From: Epichloe hybrida
Taxonomy: Eukaryota > Ascomycota > Sordariomycetes > Hypocreales > Clavicipitaceae
DNA: 64,000 nucleotides
Reading direction: 5' to 3'
NCBI GenBank assembly: GCA_019022495.1
Contig: JAFEKR010000002.1
Span: 806,001 to 870,000, forward strand
Shown here: positions 1-12,001 of the stretch, piece by piece
How the letters are laid out: each line of letters opens with the position of its first letter
How positions within the stretch are numbered: position 1 is the first letter of the stretch
Made by a program: the position numbers and the translations under genes
The notes under the pieces: generated by a model
What the model was told of the DNA's origin: nothing
The model's input: the letters and a program-made list of their open reading frames with translations, nothing else
The model's database searches: none

Positions 1-336
1 GACCCAGTCTGGAGGAGGCTGGGCTCCGTAATAGCGCTGCGACCCCGGATCTTCTCACTTTTCTCTCACCAACTGCCCTGCCTGGCGACGGGCGCGAAGC
101 TGGGCTCGGCCCCGCATGATCGCTCCTTTGACGAATGGTTCAGCTCCAAAGTGGCCGGTTATCGTTATCAGCGGTTCCACCAGACTGCCAACCCCTCGTG
201 ACATGCCGCACTTCCATCACTTACAGATTGTACACCCAGACACGACCCTTTTGAGAACCAGACCTCTCCCTTTCTTCAAACTACTCTTCTCCCCTCGAGG
301 TTCGACTTCTGCTGAGTCAGATAGCCTTCCTTCACA
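1..336. other. upstream region of the amidase gene
   Basis: No gene can be supported here. The stretch lies 5' of the amidase and is GC-balanced. Its short open frames have no recognisable protein similarity. It probably carries the promoter and 5' leader of the amidase, but I see no clear TATA box. Confidence 0.5.
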
Positions 337-2326
337 ATGTTTCTCTCAGACTACTTGCAACATCGCCGTGACTGGTCAGTATTCATGAAGCACATACATA
401 CTCCGGGCACATCACCGGGCGCCCCTGCGTTCTTCAAGCAGCTCAAGCACCATTCCCCGTCGTCGATTAGTTCTACTTTGGGTGTCATCATGTTGGCCGT
501 TGGTCTTCACACCGACGTATACCAGTCATTGCCCACCCCCAGTGACGCGTCTTTCTTCTCTTGAACAATCTCATCTACCATGCTGATCCTGAGTTAACGC
601 ATGGTCTACAGTCGATTTAAGCAGGATGAGCGTGTGCGCCGCATTCGCGCCTTGACTGCATATCACGCCCCATTCAGCCCATTGGACAGAGAGATTGTTA
701 ATAAGCCTATCGAGGAGCTTGTTCAAGAGGTTCAAAAAGATCCTAGCAAAGCTGTCGACCTGCTTCGTACTTATGGCAAGGTTGCTATAAAAGCACACGA
801 GAAGACCAACTGTGTCACTGAGGTGCTCATTGAAGATGCTGAAAAGTGGATCAAAGATGGTTCCATCAACCTCAAAGGCCCTCTTGCTGGCATCCCAGTC
901 AGTTTGAAGGATACAGTTGATGTAAAAGACTACGACAGCTCCGTTGGCGTAACCAGCAACGTACACAAGCCCAAGACGGAAGACGGCGTTACCGTGAAGT
1001 TGCTCAAGGAACTTGGAGCTGTTCCTTACGTCAAGACAAATGTTCCCATCACTCTTCTCAGTTTCGAGTCCTCCAACGATCTCTGGGGTCGATCTACCAA
1101 CCCCTACAATAGCAAATACACCCCTGGTGGCTCTACCGGTGGCGAAGGTGCCATCCTTGCCCTGGGAGGCAGAATCGGCATTGGTAGTGATGTTGCGGGT
1201 AGCGTGCGCTGCCCTGCTCACTTCTCTGGCATCTACTCTCTGAAGTGCTCAACTGGCCGCTGGCCAAAGCTCGGAATGACCACAAGTATGCCTGGGCAAG
1301 ACGGCATTCCTGCAGTGTACAGTCCCATGGCACGAACTCTCCACGAACTCTTTTACTTTACGCGGGTCGTCCTGGAGAAAGGTACATACAACTACGACTA
1401 CTCGTGCCACCCAATTCCATGGAGAGGAGATGTAGTCAAGCAGTACAAAGAAAAGAAGGTTCTCCGGGTTGGTATCATGCGAACCGACGGTGTCGTAGAT
1501 CCAAGTCCTGCCTGCAAGAGAGCACTGGAGATGACTGAGGCTGCGCTCCGCCGCGAAGGCCACGAAATCGTCGAGATTAACCCGCCTGAGCCTTACGAGG
1601 CTCTGTATCTCGCCTCACGACTTCTCTGTGCAGATGGCCTTGACACTGTCCGCAGCTTTTTCAGGTCTGGCGAATGGAACGACTGCGGCGTAGCTCAGAT
1701 GCGTTTCTACGCCAAACTTCCCCGCCCCATCAGGTATCTTCACTATCTCTGGGTTCGTTACATCCGCCGTGATGCAGCTTGGGCCGGTCTACTTCGTGAC
1801 TGGCACCGCACCACTACAACAGAGTACTGGGGACTCATCAGCAGGAGGGAAGCCTACAAGAGAAGCTGGTGGGAATACTGGCAGGCAACCAACCTGGACT
1901 TCGTCATTGCTCCGCCCAACGCCACTCCAGCTGTTCCTCACGATGGCATGCATGATGCTGTCAGCAGCTGCGGATACACATTCTTGTTCAACCTGGTAGG
2001 CACTGCTGAAGCCCTTCTATGAGATGTGAGATTGAAGATCACAGATTAACAAAGGAAACGAATAGCTCGATTATTCTGCCGGTGTAATTCCCGTGACGCA
2101 TGTCGACAAGACCAAGGACCAGCTCCCCGCCGGGTTCAACATTGGAAAACTCAACGGTATTGCTCGAGGAGCTTACAAATTGTACGACGCCAACGACATG
2201 CACGGTCTGCCGGTGGGCGTCCAAGTCATTGGGCGGAGATTAGAAGAAGAAAAGGTGCTGGCTTTGATGGAGCGTGTTGAGAAGGCTCTTGGGGACGAGA
2301 AGTTCCGATTGCTTGAAATAGACTAA
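337..2326 (+). CDS. amidase (amidase-signature family, acetamidase-like)
   Basis: Amidase-signature hydrolase that would cleave a carboxamide to acid and ammonia; substrate unknown. Proposed exons are 337-374, 612-1995 and 2066-2326, giving 560 aa, the usual size of fungal acetamidases. The Ser-cisSer-Lys triad is visible: Lys112 in GIPVSLKD, Ser187 in GGSTGGEG and nucleophile Ser210 in DVAGSVRCP. The second intron (1996-2065) is clear because it restores FNLLDYSAGVIPVTHVD, a typical family segment. The first intron (375-611) is less certain: it has a GTCAGT donor, a TTAAC branch-like site near 595 and an ACAG acceptor. If it is wrong, translation could begin at the ATG at 601 (551 aa), but that ATG would lie inside the intron. 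The gene is followed by a same-strand protease gene. Role in nitrogen use is inferred from the family. Confidence 0.9.
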
Positions 2327-3102
2327 TGGTCTGGATATCAATCATCTGTGTTTTCTGTAGCAGCGCCATGTATCATTCTTCCTCTTGCATTGGCCTTGAC
2401 CAATGATTTGTTGGGGGGAGGGAGAAAGAAACAACTTTATGGATGGGGTCACAATCTTTCTTCTTCATTACGTTGAGGCCTAGTAGTTGTGACAGGCGAT
2501 TGTCCAGCTTGCATCCTTGTTTAAGTGCCGTGAAAAAGAATTGGGCTGGTTGGTATACGCAACTGGTGAATTGTACAAAGGGAGGCACATTCGTGTCTGA
2601 AATCTGCACAGATGCACTGTCTGTGGCACGGTCCAACTCGTGCTGACTGCAACAGCTGATTGAAAACCGGCCGGAGCTGAGTCATACTCGGTTGTTTCCC
2701 CCCCGTATAGTAATTTTATTATGTTGTGTTTTATTCGCCACGTCCTATGGTGCAGTTCAAACGCCCCTCGAAACTTCTCTGTTCCGGACGCTTAGTCATT
2801 CGCCAAATCATCAATGCCAGAAACTTCCACCAGACATTCTCACTCGCTCTCACCATTCATGGCATTTCGCAACGCCACCTTCGTTTCACCCGGAGAGGGG
2901 CCACGAAGGCATCATTCATATTACGCGTCCGTGATATATGTCTCTGCCCTGTCAAAATATGTCACCGATGTGGAAATGCAACACCATTTTGCTACGGGCC
3001 CGTTTCCGCTCTCTTGAATGATGCGCATGTGGGAAGGAGGTTCTGTACAACTGCAATACATAGTGGGATCTGAAGAAGAAGGGAAGGAAGGAAGAGGTCA
3101 AT
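2327..3102. other. intergenic region, amidase to wss1-like gene
   Basis: Presumed amidase 3' end and promoter of the downstream protease gene. It contains several short overlapping frames with no protein-like character. No repeat or RNA gene was recognised. Confidence 0.5.
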
Positions 3103-4527
3103 ATGACGGAGTATGAGAGCCTGGTGGGGACGTATGTCCACTTGGCCAGAGAGGCGCGGGCGAATGAGGCGCTTCACACGCTGAAGAAGGTTGCGTCGTT
3201 GGTGAAGCCCATCATGCGGGCGAGAGGGTGGAAGGTCAGACAACTGGCGGAGTTTTATCCTGACCAGACAAACTTACTGGGTATGTTTAATGTTGTCCTG
3301 TCAAGCCTTTTATTTTTATTTTCCCCTATTCCTTTTCTCGGAACTCAAATTTTCTCCGCCCCCCCCCCCCTTTCTAAGCAACATTTCACGTGTATCTATG
3401 TGAACAAGTCTGTTGGGCTAGCAGACGACTGACAAAGTGTCAAAGGCTTAAATGTCAACAAGGGCATGAAGATTTGTCTGCGCCTTCGGTACCCCGGTGA
3501 TCGAAATCAGTTCCTGCCCACAGAGAATGTAGTCGATACAATGCTTCATGAGCTCGCTCACATCGTCCACGGGCCGCATGATCAGCAGTTCCATGCGCTA
3601 TGGGACCAGCTTCGTGATGAATGCCAGGGTCTGATGATGAAAGGATACACAGGGGAAGGATTCCTCGGTCAAGGCCGCCGGCTGGGAGGAGCGAGAATGC
3701 CAGACCGTGAAGTTCGGCGCGTCGCTCGGGAGGCAGCGGAGAAACGACGGGGACATTCCGCTCTCGCCATGGGATTGGGGCAAAGGCTGGGTGGAACGGC
3801 GCCGCGACCAGGGCAGGATATACGACAGACCATTGCGACTGCTGTGGAAAGACGGAATGCTGTTCTTCGAGGATGTGGCAGCGAGCGATATAATGATGAA
3901 CAGATTCACGAAATCGCCGACGCAGCAAGTAAGAACGGATTCAAAACGCAGGCTGAAGAGGACGAAGCGAACGAGGCAGCGATAGCACAAGCCTTGTGGG
4001 AGCTTGTTCAAGAGGACGAGAAGAAGAAACTTGGCCAGTCGTATGTGCGACCCTCCGCTGAGAATCCGCAAGGTGGGAGTGGCGGGTCATATACTCAAGA
4101 TCAAATTACTGCTGCAGCCCATGACGCCATTGGAGCGGGCCAAGAGCCGAACGTCTGGGTGTGCGATGTTTGCACCTTGCATAACCCTTTACGATATCTT
4201 TGTTGCGATGCTTGCGGGGTGGAAAGGACGCTACCAGATAGCAAGAGAGCCAGACCAGTGGGTTCCTCGCGTGAGTCTGCGAAGCAAAAAAGTAGACCAG
4301 AGTCGATTCCGAGTACAATAGACCTGACTTCTGAGAGCCCGCCCAGAAAGAAGAGGCCAGGCACGAAGGGGAAGGCAGAAAAGGCAAAAGGTCAACAATT
4401 ACCTTCGGCTTCGTCATCCTCGGCGTCTACACAACTAGTCTGGCTTTGTACCTTTTGCGGCACAGCCATGGAACGACAATGGTGGACTTGTTCGCTGTGT
4501 GGGAAGATGAAGGCAGATTCCAAGTAG
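3103..4527 (+). CDS. wss1: Wss1-like DNA-protein-crosslink metalloprotease (WLM domain)
   Basis: Zinc metalloprotease of the WLM/Wss1 (Spartan-related) family, which degrades proteins crosslinked to DNA with Cdc48 and SUMO. Exons are 3103-3280 and 3446-4527 (419 aa). The intron of 165 bp has GTATGT, a CTGAC branch site and a CAAAG acceptor, and splicing restores NLLGLNVNKG. The catalytic motif HELAHIVHGPH gives His94, Glu95, His98 and His104. Residues 131-139 (FLGQGRRLG) fit the F-x-G-x-G-x-x-L shape of a Cdc48-binding SHP box. A SUMO-interacting motif IDLT followed by acidic residues lies near 351. Two RanBP2-type zinc fingers (W-x-C-x2-C...C-x2-C) lie near 296-320 and 390-415. This layout matches yeast Wss1 but with two C-terminal fingers. 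The acidic and basic low-complexity linker between the fingers is typical. Confidence 0.93.
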
Positions 4528-5533
4528 TGACATTTGTTGGTAGAATGGTTGTTTTCCAGATTGCTACTTACTACTTGGTGAATCGTGATGCGTGATGGGT
4601 ACGTTGGATGCTACGCATCAGAGGGGCATCACCTGCCTAGGTAGGCGAACAAGGCTGCTATCTTGCCACCTGCACGATCTGCAATTGCCTGCAATTGCAG
4701 CATCTGAGTGACTGCTGGAACGCCTGCATGATGGCTTTGCATTGATAGTATGAATTAGCACATTGGGCACGGGTGATAGTGGAAAGCGCCTGCGTTGATG
4801 GCGAGACAAAGCCTGGACCGTGTCTGTCTTTTGTCAGGCCTGCTGACACTACACTACATATGTACAAGGCGATCTCCGGAAGACAAAAGAACCCCGCCCG
4901 TCCGTCGAGGGCTAACAAAAAAGAAGCAAACTCTTCATGTTTCAATGATCGATAAAATGACTCTGCAATCGGTGTCGTTGGGCCAAGTCATGTTCAGTGT
5001 GGGCTGCCTATGTGCAGCATATTAGACGCCCGTGACCTTGATGAGGCAGTAAAGCGCCTCGCCGTAGATAATAAGAGACGAGCAAAATGCTTGGCAGTAG
5101 TGACCTTCCCACTCGTGAGCGTTAACGATCATTTGCCGCCAAGCCCCGAGAAAACGCAAGGGCCGGTGGCGTGGTAATTTTGAGAGTTTTGATCATTTCC
5201 CGTTGTTTTCCCGTGGTTTGTTTGTGGCACTGTGGATGTATGGACGTGTGAATGTGTGGGAGGGCGGCCAGCAATCTTCTGTTGCATCGTTCATCAGACT
5301 CCAGTCCGACCTGGTCAACTGGTGTACAGAGTACGGACAGGGCAAGCGCAAGAACCAACCTCCTTTCGAATCTCAAGGGCTCTGGGGGCCTTGGATTGTC
5401 AACCCATCATTCCATACATAGAGTGTAGTCCAAACACGTCCACCTCCTTTAGTTGCTGCAATGGCATGACCATGAAAAGGGAAAATGTCCCTTAGATTCG
5501 TCGGAAATTGGACTGCTTGAGTCGACCTGCATC

Positions 5534-5624
5534 ATACTGGAATCAACATAACCTTCTTGCGTAGTTTGGATCATAAGCGGACTAGGATCCAAACTACGCA
5601 AGAAGGTAATGTTGATGCCAGTAT
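5534..5624. repeat. long inverted repeat (quasi-palindrome), 39-bp arms
   Basis: Arms 5534-5572 and 5586-5624 are reverse complements at 37 of 39 positions and flank a 13-bp loop (5573-5585). Transcribed or single-stranded DNA would form a stable hairpin. The right arm overlaps the end of the minus-strand remnant frame. There is no target duplication or transposase, so template switching or a fold-back relic fits better than an active element. Confidence 0.85.
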
Positions 5625-6051
5625 CCGAAGCTCATTGTAAGGCGCGGTAAACCTTGCAAGAGCCGCCCAAGCATGGCCAAGTGAGTCCCCAATAGTCGGA
5701 TCCCTGACGAGAGTGTATAGCAGCATCAACTTGAAATGTTGGTCAGTAAGAGCGAGCCTGCTTCTTAATTCGCGCAATAATATCTAAACGCAGCTCGTAC
5801 TCATTGACTAGGAGAAGTCGATTATCTAGGAATCTCTTCAAGGCAATAGGATGGTTGTTATACTGCTGACAGTAATCGGCGTACGCGCTATCAAGCTTAG
5901 ATTTATCCATCATCGCGAGTTGAAGATGTTGATGGAGATGGAAACTCGACGAGACTGACTTGCGATCCCATCCAAGAACAGAGTGAAGATTGAGATTCCA
6001 AGCCGCTGCTGGGTCGGTGCGTGAAGGTTTCGATCTCTGACCTCCCCCCAT
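5571..6051 (-). pseudogene. possible frame-broken coding remnant, unknown family
   Basis: Two overlapping minus-strand frames look protein-like and read as one broken sequence. The upstream frame ends with a segment containing NEYELRLDIIARIKKQAR (about 5770-5815). The next frame carries LTDQHFKLMLLYTLVRDP and then HAWAALARFTAPYNELRI. They are joined only if the frame shifts near 5750-5780, where no convincing GT..AG intron is visible. The 3' end runs into the right arm of the inverted repeat, so the rearrangement may have truncated the gene. I do not recognise the family. An unrecognised spliced gene or chance open frames remain possible. Confidence 0.3.
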
Positions 6052-6645
6052 ACGCAGTGGGCGGTCTTCGCTTGTAAGGTAATCAAGGGGAAAGATGTCT
6101 TCATTGAAAAGCTACTGCCCCTACGGGCCACTATATGTATGCCAGCTCCATGTCACGTGCTGTGACATCGCTATATACCCTGCCTTGCGCACACGTGACT
6201 AGGTAGCAGCTAGGCGACTACGCTCAGTCATCCTAGGACCCACTATGCGTCTGCCCTAGTAAATCACATTGTTCTCCTCCTTATTTTATTCCTAGGTAGC
6301 TAGTATTAAAGCTTAAGAATTATAAGGGAGTCAGGCTGTTGAAAAGGCATAATTTCATCAATTCAATGATTTTTGGGCAGGCCGTTAATATGTCTAGCCC
6401 TTGATATGTCCAGCACCACCTAGGGTGGGGCGGGCGTGGCACGAGTACACACCTCTTACATGTACATCAACGATTGCCAAGTCTATCCACTGCCTGCGCG
6501 TCACACATACATATTCAAAATTTTATTGTGACGACCGACCTATGCGACGAGTTCAAGAATTGCTCCATCATCAACTCGGCTGGGGAGGCTGAGGGCGGTC
6601 AGGGACCGTCCCCCGAATCTTCTGAATTCCCTTGTGCTCACATCC

Positions 6646-9600
6646 ATGCGCGATATGACAACCTCCAACACTTGGATGGAGTGCACCTCCGCGGTGGCTA
6701 GTACGCCACCGGCTCCAGAATCCTTGGTCCGCAAATCAAACATGCAAGATGAGGAACCTCGCAAGGCAGCCAGAACAACCTTTCTGCGGGACTCTGCTGC
6801 CGTCCCTGTTGATGGAATAGGGCCAAAACCTCAGAGCCCTCTACGATTGCCTATTCCCGCCATAACACCTGGTCAACTGGCATACTCCGCGATGCAGTAT
6901 TTGCCTGTTCCTGTGCTGGTTTTGAATAGCTTGAAGACTGTTGTTCTAGCTAATGAGGCCATGGGACGAATGATGGGACTCATTTCCGAAGCAACATCCC
7001 AAGAAGATTCCATGGCCGCCGTCAACCAACTGCGAGGCAAGTCCTTATCGCAGGTGGGTGTTGACATGCTACAAGACGGTCGGCCTGTCTGGATTACTTG
7101 GGAGTCCTTCTTTGATGGTTTAATTGAAGGAGCAGGCGCCCGGCCGTCGGCGTCCGACGCCAGGCGACCTCAGTCAACTTACGCCGACCCTGCTCATGTC
7201 ACCCCAATATCCGTGGACACATTGCCAACCTCAGATTCCGAGACTCGCCGCGAGCCGTCGAATTTGCCTTCACAGGATGCTGTCGTCGAGGTCATCATCA
7301 GCCGCGAAGACATGGGTAAAACAACTTTTGATAACCGATACAAGGCCAAAGCATCCGACTACCATGCCTTTGCCAAGATGATCATCACGGTGTGGGAGGT
7401 CGAGGACAAGCAAACCTTCTTCACGTTGACATTTACCAATACCAGTTCTACCGCATCGTCATCCCCAAATACAAAGAAACTTGTAGCTAAGCCAAGTGTT
7501 CTAAAGGCCGCCGACCAATGCACAATTGCGAGCTTGAATGCCTCTTCCGTTGCATCCAGCCGCGATTCCAGCTCTCCCTCATTTCGCAATCCAGGCACTG
7601 TCACGATGTCTTCGAGTCCGTTCCCCCCGATGGGTCCGCCTTCAATCTCCTCGCATTCCAGCACACCATCCTTGCTTCAGAAAATCAGCTTGATGAAAGA
7701 AGCTTTACTCGACAACACACAAATGCCAACAATGGCAATGTGGAAGGACGGAAGTGTCAGCTTCCCCAACAAAGCTGCGAGGGATCTGTTGCCTTCTAAT
7801 GCTGACCTAGATGCGTGCACGGATGGATTCGATCTGCTGCGGCACTGGGGACTTTGGGATGAACATTTCACTCGCAAATTGGATGTCTCCGAATATCCGA
7901 TTGCAACCCTCATTCGCACCGAGTCTCCCTTTCAAAGTATGCGCGTTGGGTTTGTTACTGGTGATGGCAAACGCCTTGTCCATGATATACTAGGAGAAGC
8001 TATCCGAGACGACACCACGGGGGAGTTTTTAGCAGGAGTAGTCACTGGCAGAGACGTCACGGACATGTCTGAAGTGATCACACAAATAAAAGAACGAGAT
8101 GATGAAAGATTCAAGCTTATTTGCGACACAATGCCTCAGCTTGTGTGGACAGCAACGCCAGATGGCCACCCCGATTTCTTCAACACACGCTGGTATTCAT
8201 ATACGGGTTTGAAACCAGAAGAATGCCTGGGAGCTGACTGGCATACGCCCTTTCACGCTGATGACCGACCAGAGGCATTGGCTCGCTGGAATCGCTCATT
8301 GAAGACGGGTGATCCTTACGTCATAGAGTATCGTTGCAAAAGCAAGGAAGGAGAATGGCGATGGTTCCTGGGGCGTGCTCTAGCTGTACGAAATAAGGAT
8401 ACTGGCGAGATTGAGAAATGGTTTGGTAAACCAATCATTGTGGTTTTATCTCAAGCGTGCGTGGTTGCGGAACACTAATTTCTGGTATAGGTACATGTAC
8501 GGATGTTCATGAGAGCATAGAGACCAAGTTCAATGCCAAAAGGACTAGACAGCAACTTCTCAGTGTTATTGCACACTCCCAAGTAACGATTTTCACAGTG
8601 GACCAGCAACGCCGCGTTACCATGCTCGAGGGTGCTTTGATCTGGAACAACACTTACGAGGACAGTCATGATTCAAGCCGTTGGTATATCGGGGAGAATA
8701 TGTACAGCGTGTTCAGCCGCTTGACAAACCAGGTTGCGGAAGGAGAGCAACTCGGATTTCTCCAACCCATAGAAGATATACTTGACAGAAAGTACAGCGA
8801 AGAGGTCAAGGAGCATGGACTAGGTTAGTGACACATCCTTTTTGAATTTGATCACAAAGGCGATTGTTTAAGCAAAGAGCACCCGCCCCTACGCCGAAGG
8901 ATGGCGCATTGTATGGTTTCTGAACGATACGAAGCTAACTACTGGCTTAGACGATCGATGGTATCGGACTCGGTTCCTTCCCATGTATGGCAAAAAGACC
9001 CAAGATGGAAAGACGACGAATGACGGCAGCATAGAGGGCGTGATTGGTGTCATCATGGATGTGACCGAACTGAAAGATCGCGGAGAGGCCCTTTTGCAAC
9101 AATCAATAGAAAAGCGAAAGGCGATAGCGAACGAAGCGGCTGCAAAGGAAGCCAATCGACTTAAGAGCCAGTTTTTGGCCAACATGTCCCACGAGATCCG
9201 TACACCAATCACCGGAGTTCTGGGCATGGCCGAGCTTTTGGGCGACATGGACCTAGACGAAGAGCAGCGAGATTACGTCGACAATATTCAAAGTTCGGCT
9301 ACCTCGTTGCTGACCGTCATTAATGACATTTTAGACTTTTCCAAGGTTGAATCCGGCCGCCTGGACGTCGAGGAAGTCCAGTTCTCACTGTCACTGGTCG
9401 TCAAAGAAGTTGTAAGGATGCTTCAGTTCGCCGTGGAGCGGAAGAATTTGGATTTCCAGTCCGACATTGGGGGAGATATCGAAAACGACATGGTTGTGAT
9501 AGGAGACCCTGGTCGCGTAAGGCAGATTATCATAAACTTGTTGACAAACAGCATCAAGTTCACCAATCAGGGATATGTTCGATTCTCTGTGGTCACAGAA

Positions 9601-10984
9601 ACGGAATCGAACGACTCCGTCAAAATCAGATTCGTGGTTGAGGATACCGGTATCGGCATTCAGGACGACGTGCGCAAGAAACTGTTCCAGCCCTTCAGCC
9701 AGGGCGATGCGTCGACAGCACGACGATTTGGCGGCACTGGTCTCGGCCTCACGATTTGCAAAAATCTTCTAGATCTTATGCACGGCCAAATCACGCTGGA
9801 GTCCGTAGTGGGTAACGGAACCAAGGCGACATTTTGGATCCCATTCAATAAACCGCATGGTCCGCAGAAATCGAATCCGGTGCAGAGTGGAGCTATTCCG
9901 GATCGATTGCAGTCAGATTTGAGCATCTCATGTAATAGCTCGGAATATGATCAGGTTGGCGGAACGTCGACGGGCTCTGAGGGAGCAGCACTGTCTTCGT
10001 CCCTTCCTCGTCGACGGCCTTCTGTGCGAACGCCACCTACCAGTGACCGGGATATGCCAAGAATCGAACGTTCTAAGATGCACATTCTGCTTGTCGAAGA
10101 TAAGTAAGTTTATCTCCTTCGCGTTTGTGTTCTTCTCTCGAGTAGAGGAACTTTTGGGGGGCGCAGCTGTCTGACTCAAAGATCGCAGTCCTGTAAACCA
10201 AAAGATCGCCATCAAAACCATTCAAAAGCTAGGCTTTCAAGTCACAGCAGCATGGAATGGGAAAGAGGCCTTGGATTATATGCTGGCCGCGTCACGTGGC
10301 CAAAACAAAAAGCCAGACATGATTTTGATGGATGTGCAAATGCCCATTGTTGACGGATACAAATGCACACATGTCTTGAGGCACCAGCTTCCATATAAAG
10401 CAATAGCTCAGGATGTCCCGATTGTTGCCATGACGGCTTCTGCCATTCATGGGGACCGTGAGAAGTGCAACAGAGCCGGCATGGATGACTACCTAGCAAA
10501 GCCGGTCACCATGATGATACTAGAAAGGATGCTTGTGCGTTGGTGTTTGAACCGGCGGAAGGCGCCCTCACAGCGCCTCGAAGTACACTCATATTGCTCC
10601 GGGACAGGCGAGCATTGTCGAAACGCCGATATTCCCCTTGTAGGACTTGAGGAAGCCAATTTTGCGTCGCAAGGGTCGAGCCGAGATGATTTGCATGGCA
10701 GCCCGATGACGCCAAAGCCGTTGACAGCAGACGGACATAATGAGCCATCACCATTCGACTCACCAGCTGCAACCGAGTTGAACATGCAGGTTCGCAAGCA
10801 GGAGGGCGAGAAAGAGTGGTCCAGCCTCCTTCAAGAGAACAAGTTGATTGACGCTGCTGGCGGGCCCTCCAGCTTCCGAGGGGCCCCTTCCTTTCACTTT
10901 CAAGAGCCCGGGATAGGAGAGGCATTGACGGAAGAAAACGTGAATAAGCTGAAGAGCGAGACGAGCACACGCGGGGAGAAGTGA
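6646..10984 (+). CDS. hybrid sensor histidine kinase with PAS repeats and receiver domain
   Basis: Cytosolic hybrid histidine kinase; such proteins feed His-Asp phosphorelay (Ypd1, then Ssk1/Skn7) and stress responses. Exons are 6646-8425, 8491-8823, 8951-10103 and 10189-10984 (1353 aa); all three introns have good donors and CTAAT/CTAAC-like branch sites. Domains in order: PAS-like about 76-180, PAS-like about 346-480, a clear PAS/PAC pair about 486-615, a weaker PAS about 625-720, then HisKA with phospho-acceptor His785 in MSHEIRTP. The ATPase domain has N box [10 protein letters not shown]1 DTGIGI and G2 GGTGLGL. The receiver has acceptor Asp1137 in LMDVQMP and the conserved Lys in LAKPV. 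No transmembrane segment or HAMP is seen. The start is the first ATG in the open frame; an upstream exon cannot be excluded. Class assignment (possibly the TcsA/Fos-1-like or another PAS-only group) is uncertain. Confidence 0.93.
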
Positions 10985-12001
10985 TGCAAGTTTCCAGCGA
11001 CGTCGCATTTCCCAACCAAAAACCCGACATTTTCGAAGGGAAATCAAGCAAGCAAGCAAGTATGATTGATGTACACGAATGAAAGCAGTCATAAGTCATC
11101 ACCTGGAAGGCGCGAATTCTTTTTTTTTTTTTTTTTTTCCCTTTTTATAACCATTCCCCGCAGCCATCCACTTTATGGGCACCATGTTGCTCGTGCACGG
11201 AAGTACAGCACATCTATTCCTTGTACTCGAGAAACACGACGGCGGTATACAACAGTACTTGATCGAGCATATATGATCAGTGGAGAATAGTACTCGAATT
11301 GCATGAAAACATTGTGGAATTGGGAATCAGGCCATGAAACAAGGGATATTGCCTTTTTTTTGGGGGGCGGGGGGTGAACAATCTAGGCCTCTTTGGCTCT
11401 ATAGATGCCGTGCTTATTATTGTCAGGGAGTTCCGCGAGAACTGACTGGATACGAATGAGGATTTTTTTTTTCTCAAGGGGGGGACAAGTCTTGATTGTA
11501 CATGGGGTAACGCGAGCGAATGTTTTTACTCTAGCCTTGTAAGCGAATTTGGACATGAACATGAATACAACGGGAGTCTTTCAGGTTTCAGGTGTATTGG
11601 GATATATTCGACAAGGCGGTTTTTTTTTTTTTCTAAAAGATACGGAGACATGATGGTGACATTGCACAATTCCACTTGCTACGTTCAAGTACAATGTGAA
11701 AAAGGGTGAGAGGCAAAGTCAAGATACGTTGCATTATATCAATTGTACAAGTCCACCATCAACCAACTACGCTCACACTGTTCGTGGAGAATCCACATGG
11801 AAGCCCATTCATATTCATATACTTGATGCGCTATCCAAAGAAATCGATATAGATATTTCACAATGCACGTGTCGTCCTAAATAGCCATGCTATGCCATGT
11901 CTCGTCCCTGAAACCCATTCCTATTACGAAATAGGACAATATCAAATATGAATAAATTCAAGACTCCCGTGGTACTCCATTCCATTCCTGTCCCGGTCCG
12001 T
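10985..12001. other. convergent 3' intergenic region with homopolymer tracts
   Basis: Shared 3' region between the histidine kinase and noxA, which are transcribed towards each other. It contains a run of 19 T (11120-11138), one of 13 T near 11620, G-rich and T-rich tracts, and no credible open frame. Confidence 0.6.

Larger units (their letters stand above)
4528..6645. other. gene-poor intergenic region
   Basis: About 2.1 kb without an intact gene. It holds a strong quasi-palindrome (5534-5624) and overlapping minus-strand coding-like frames (5571-6051), both listed separately. Between about 6180 and 6400 the base composition becomes AT-rich with repeated CCTAGGTAG-like words, which may be decayed repeat DNA. 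The last part is the promoter and leader of the histidine kinase gene. Confidence 0.5.

Noticed and set aside
571..1221. 216-codon minus-strand frame inside the amidase gene
   Set aside because: Antisense shadow; the plus strand has the amidase catalytic triad.
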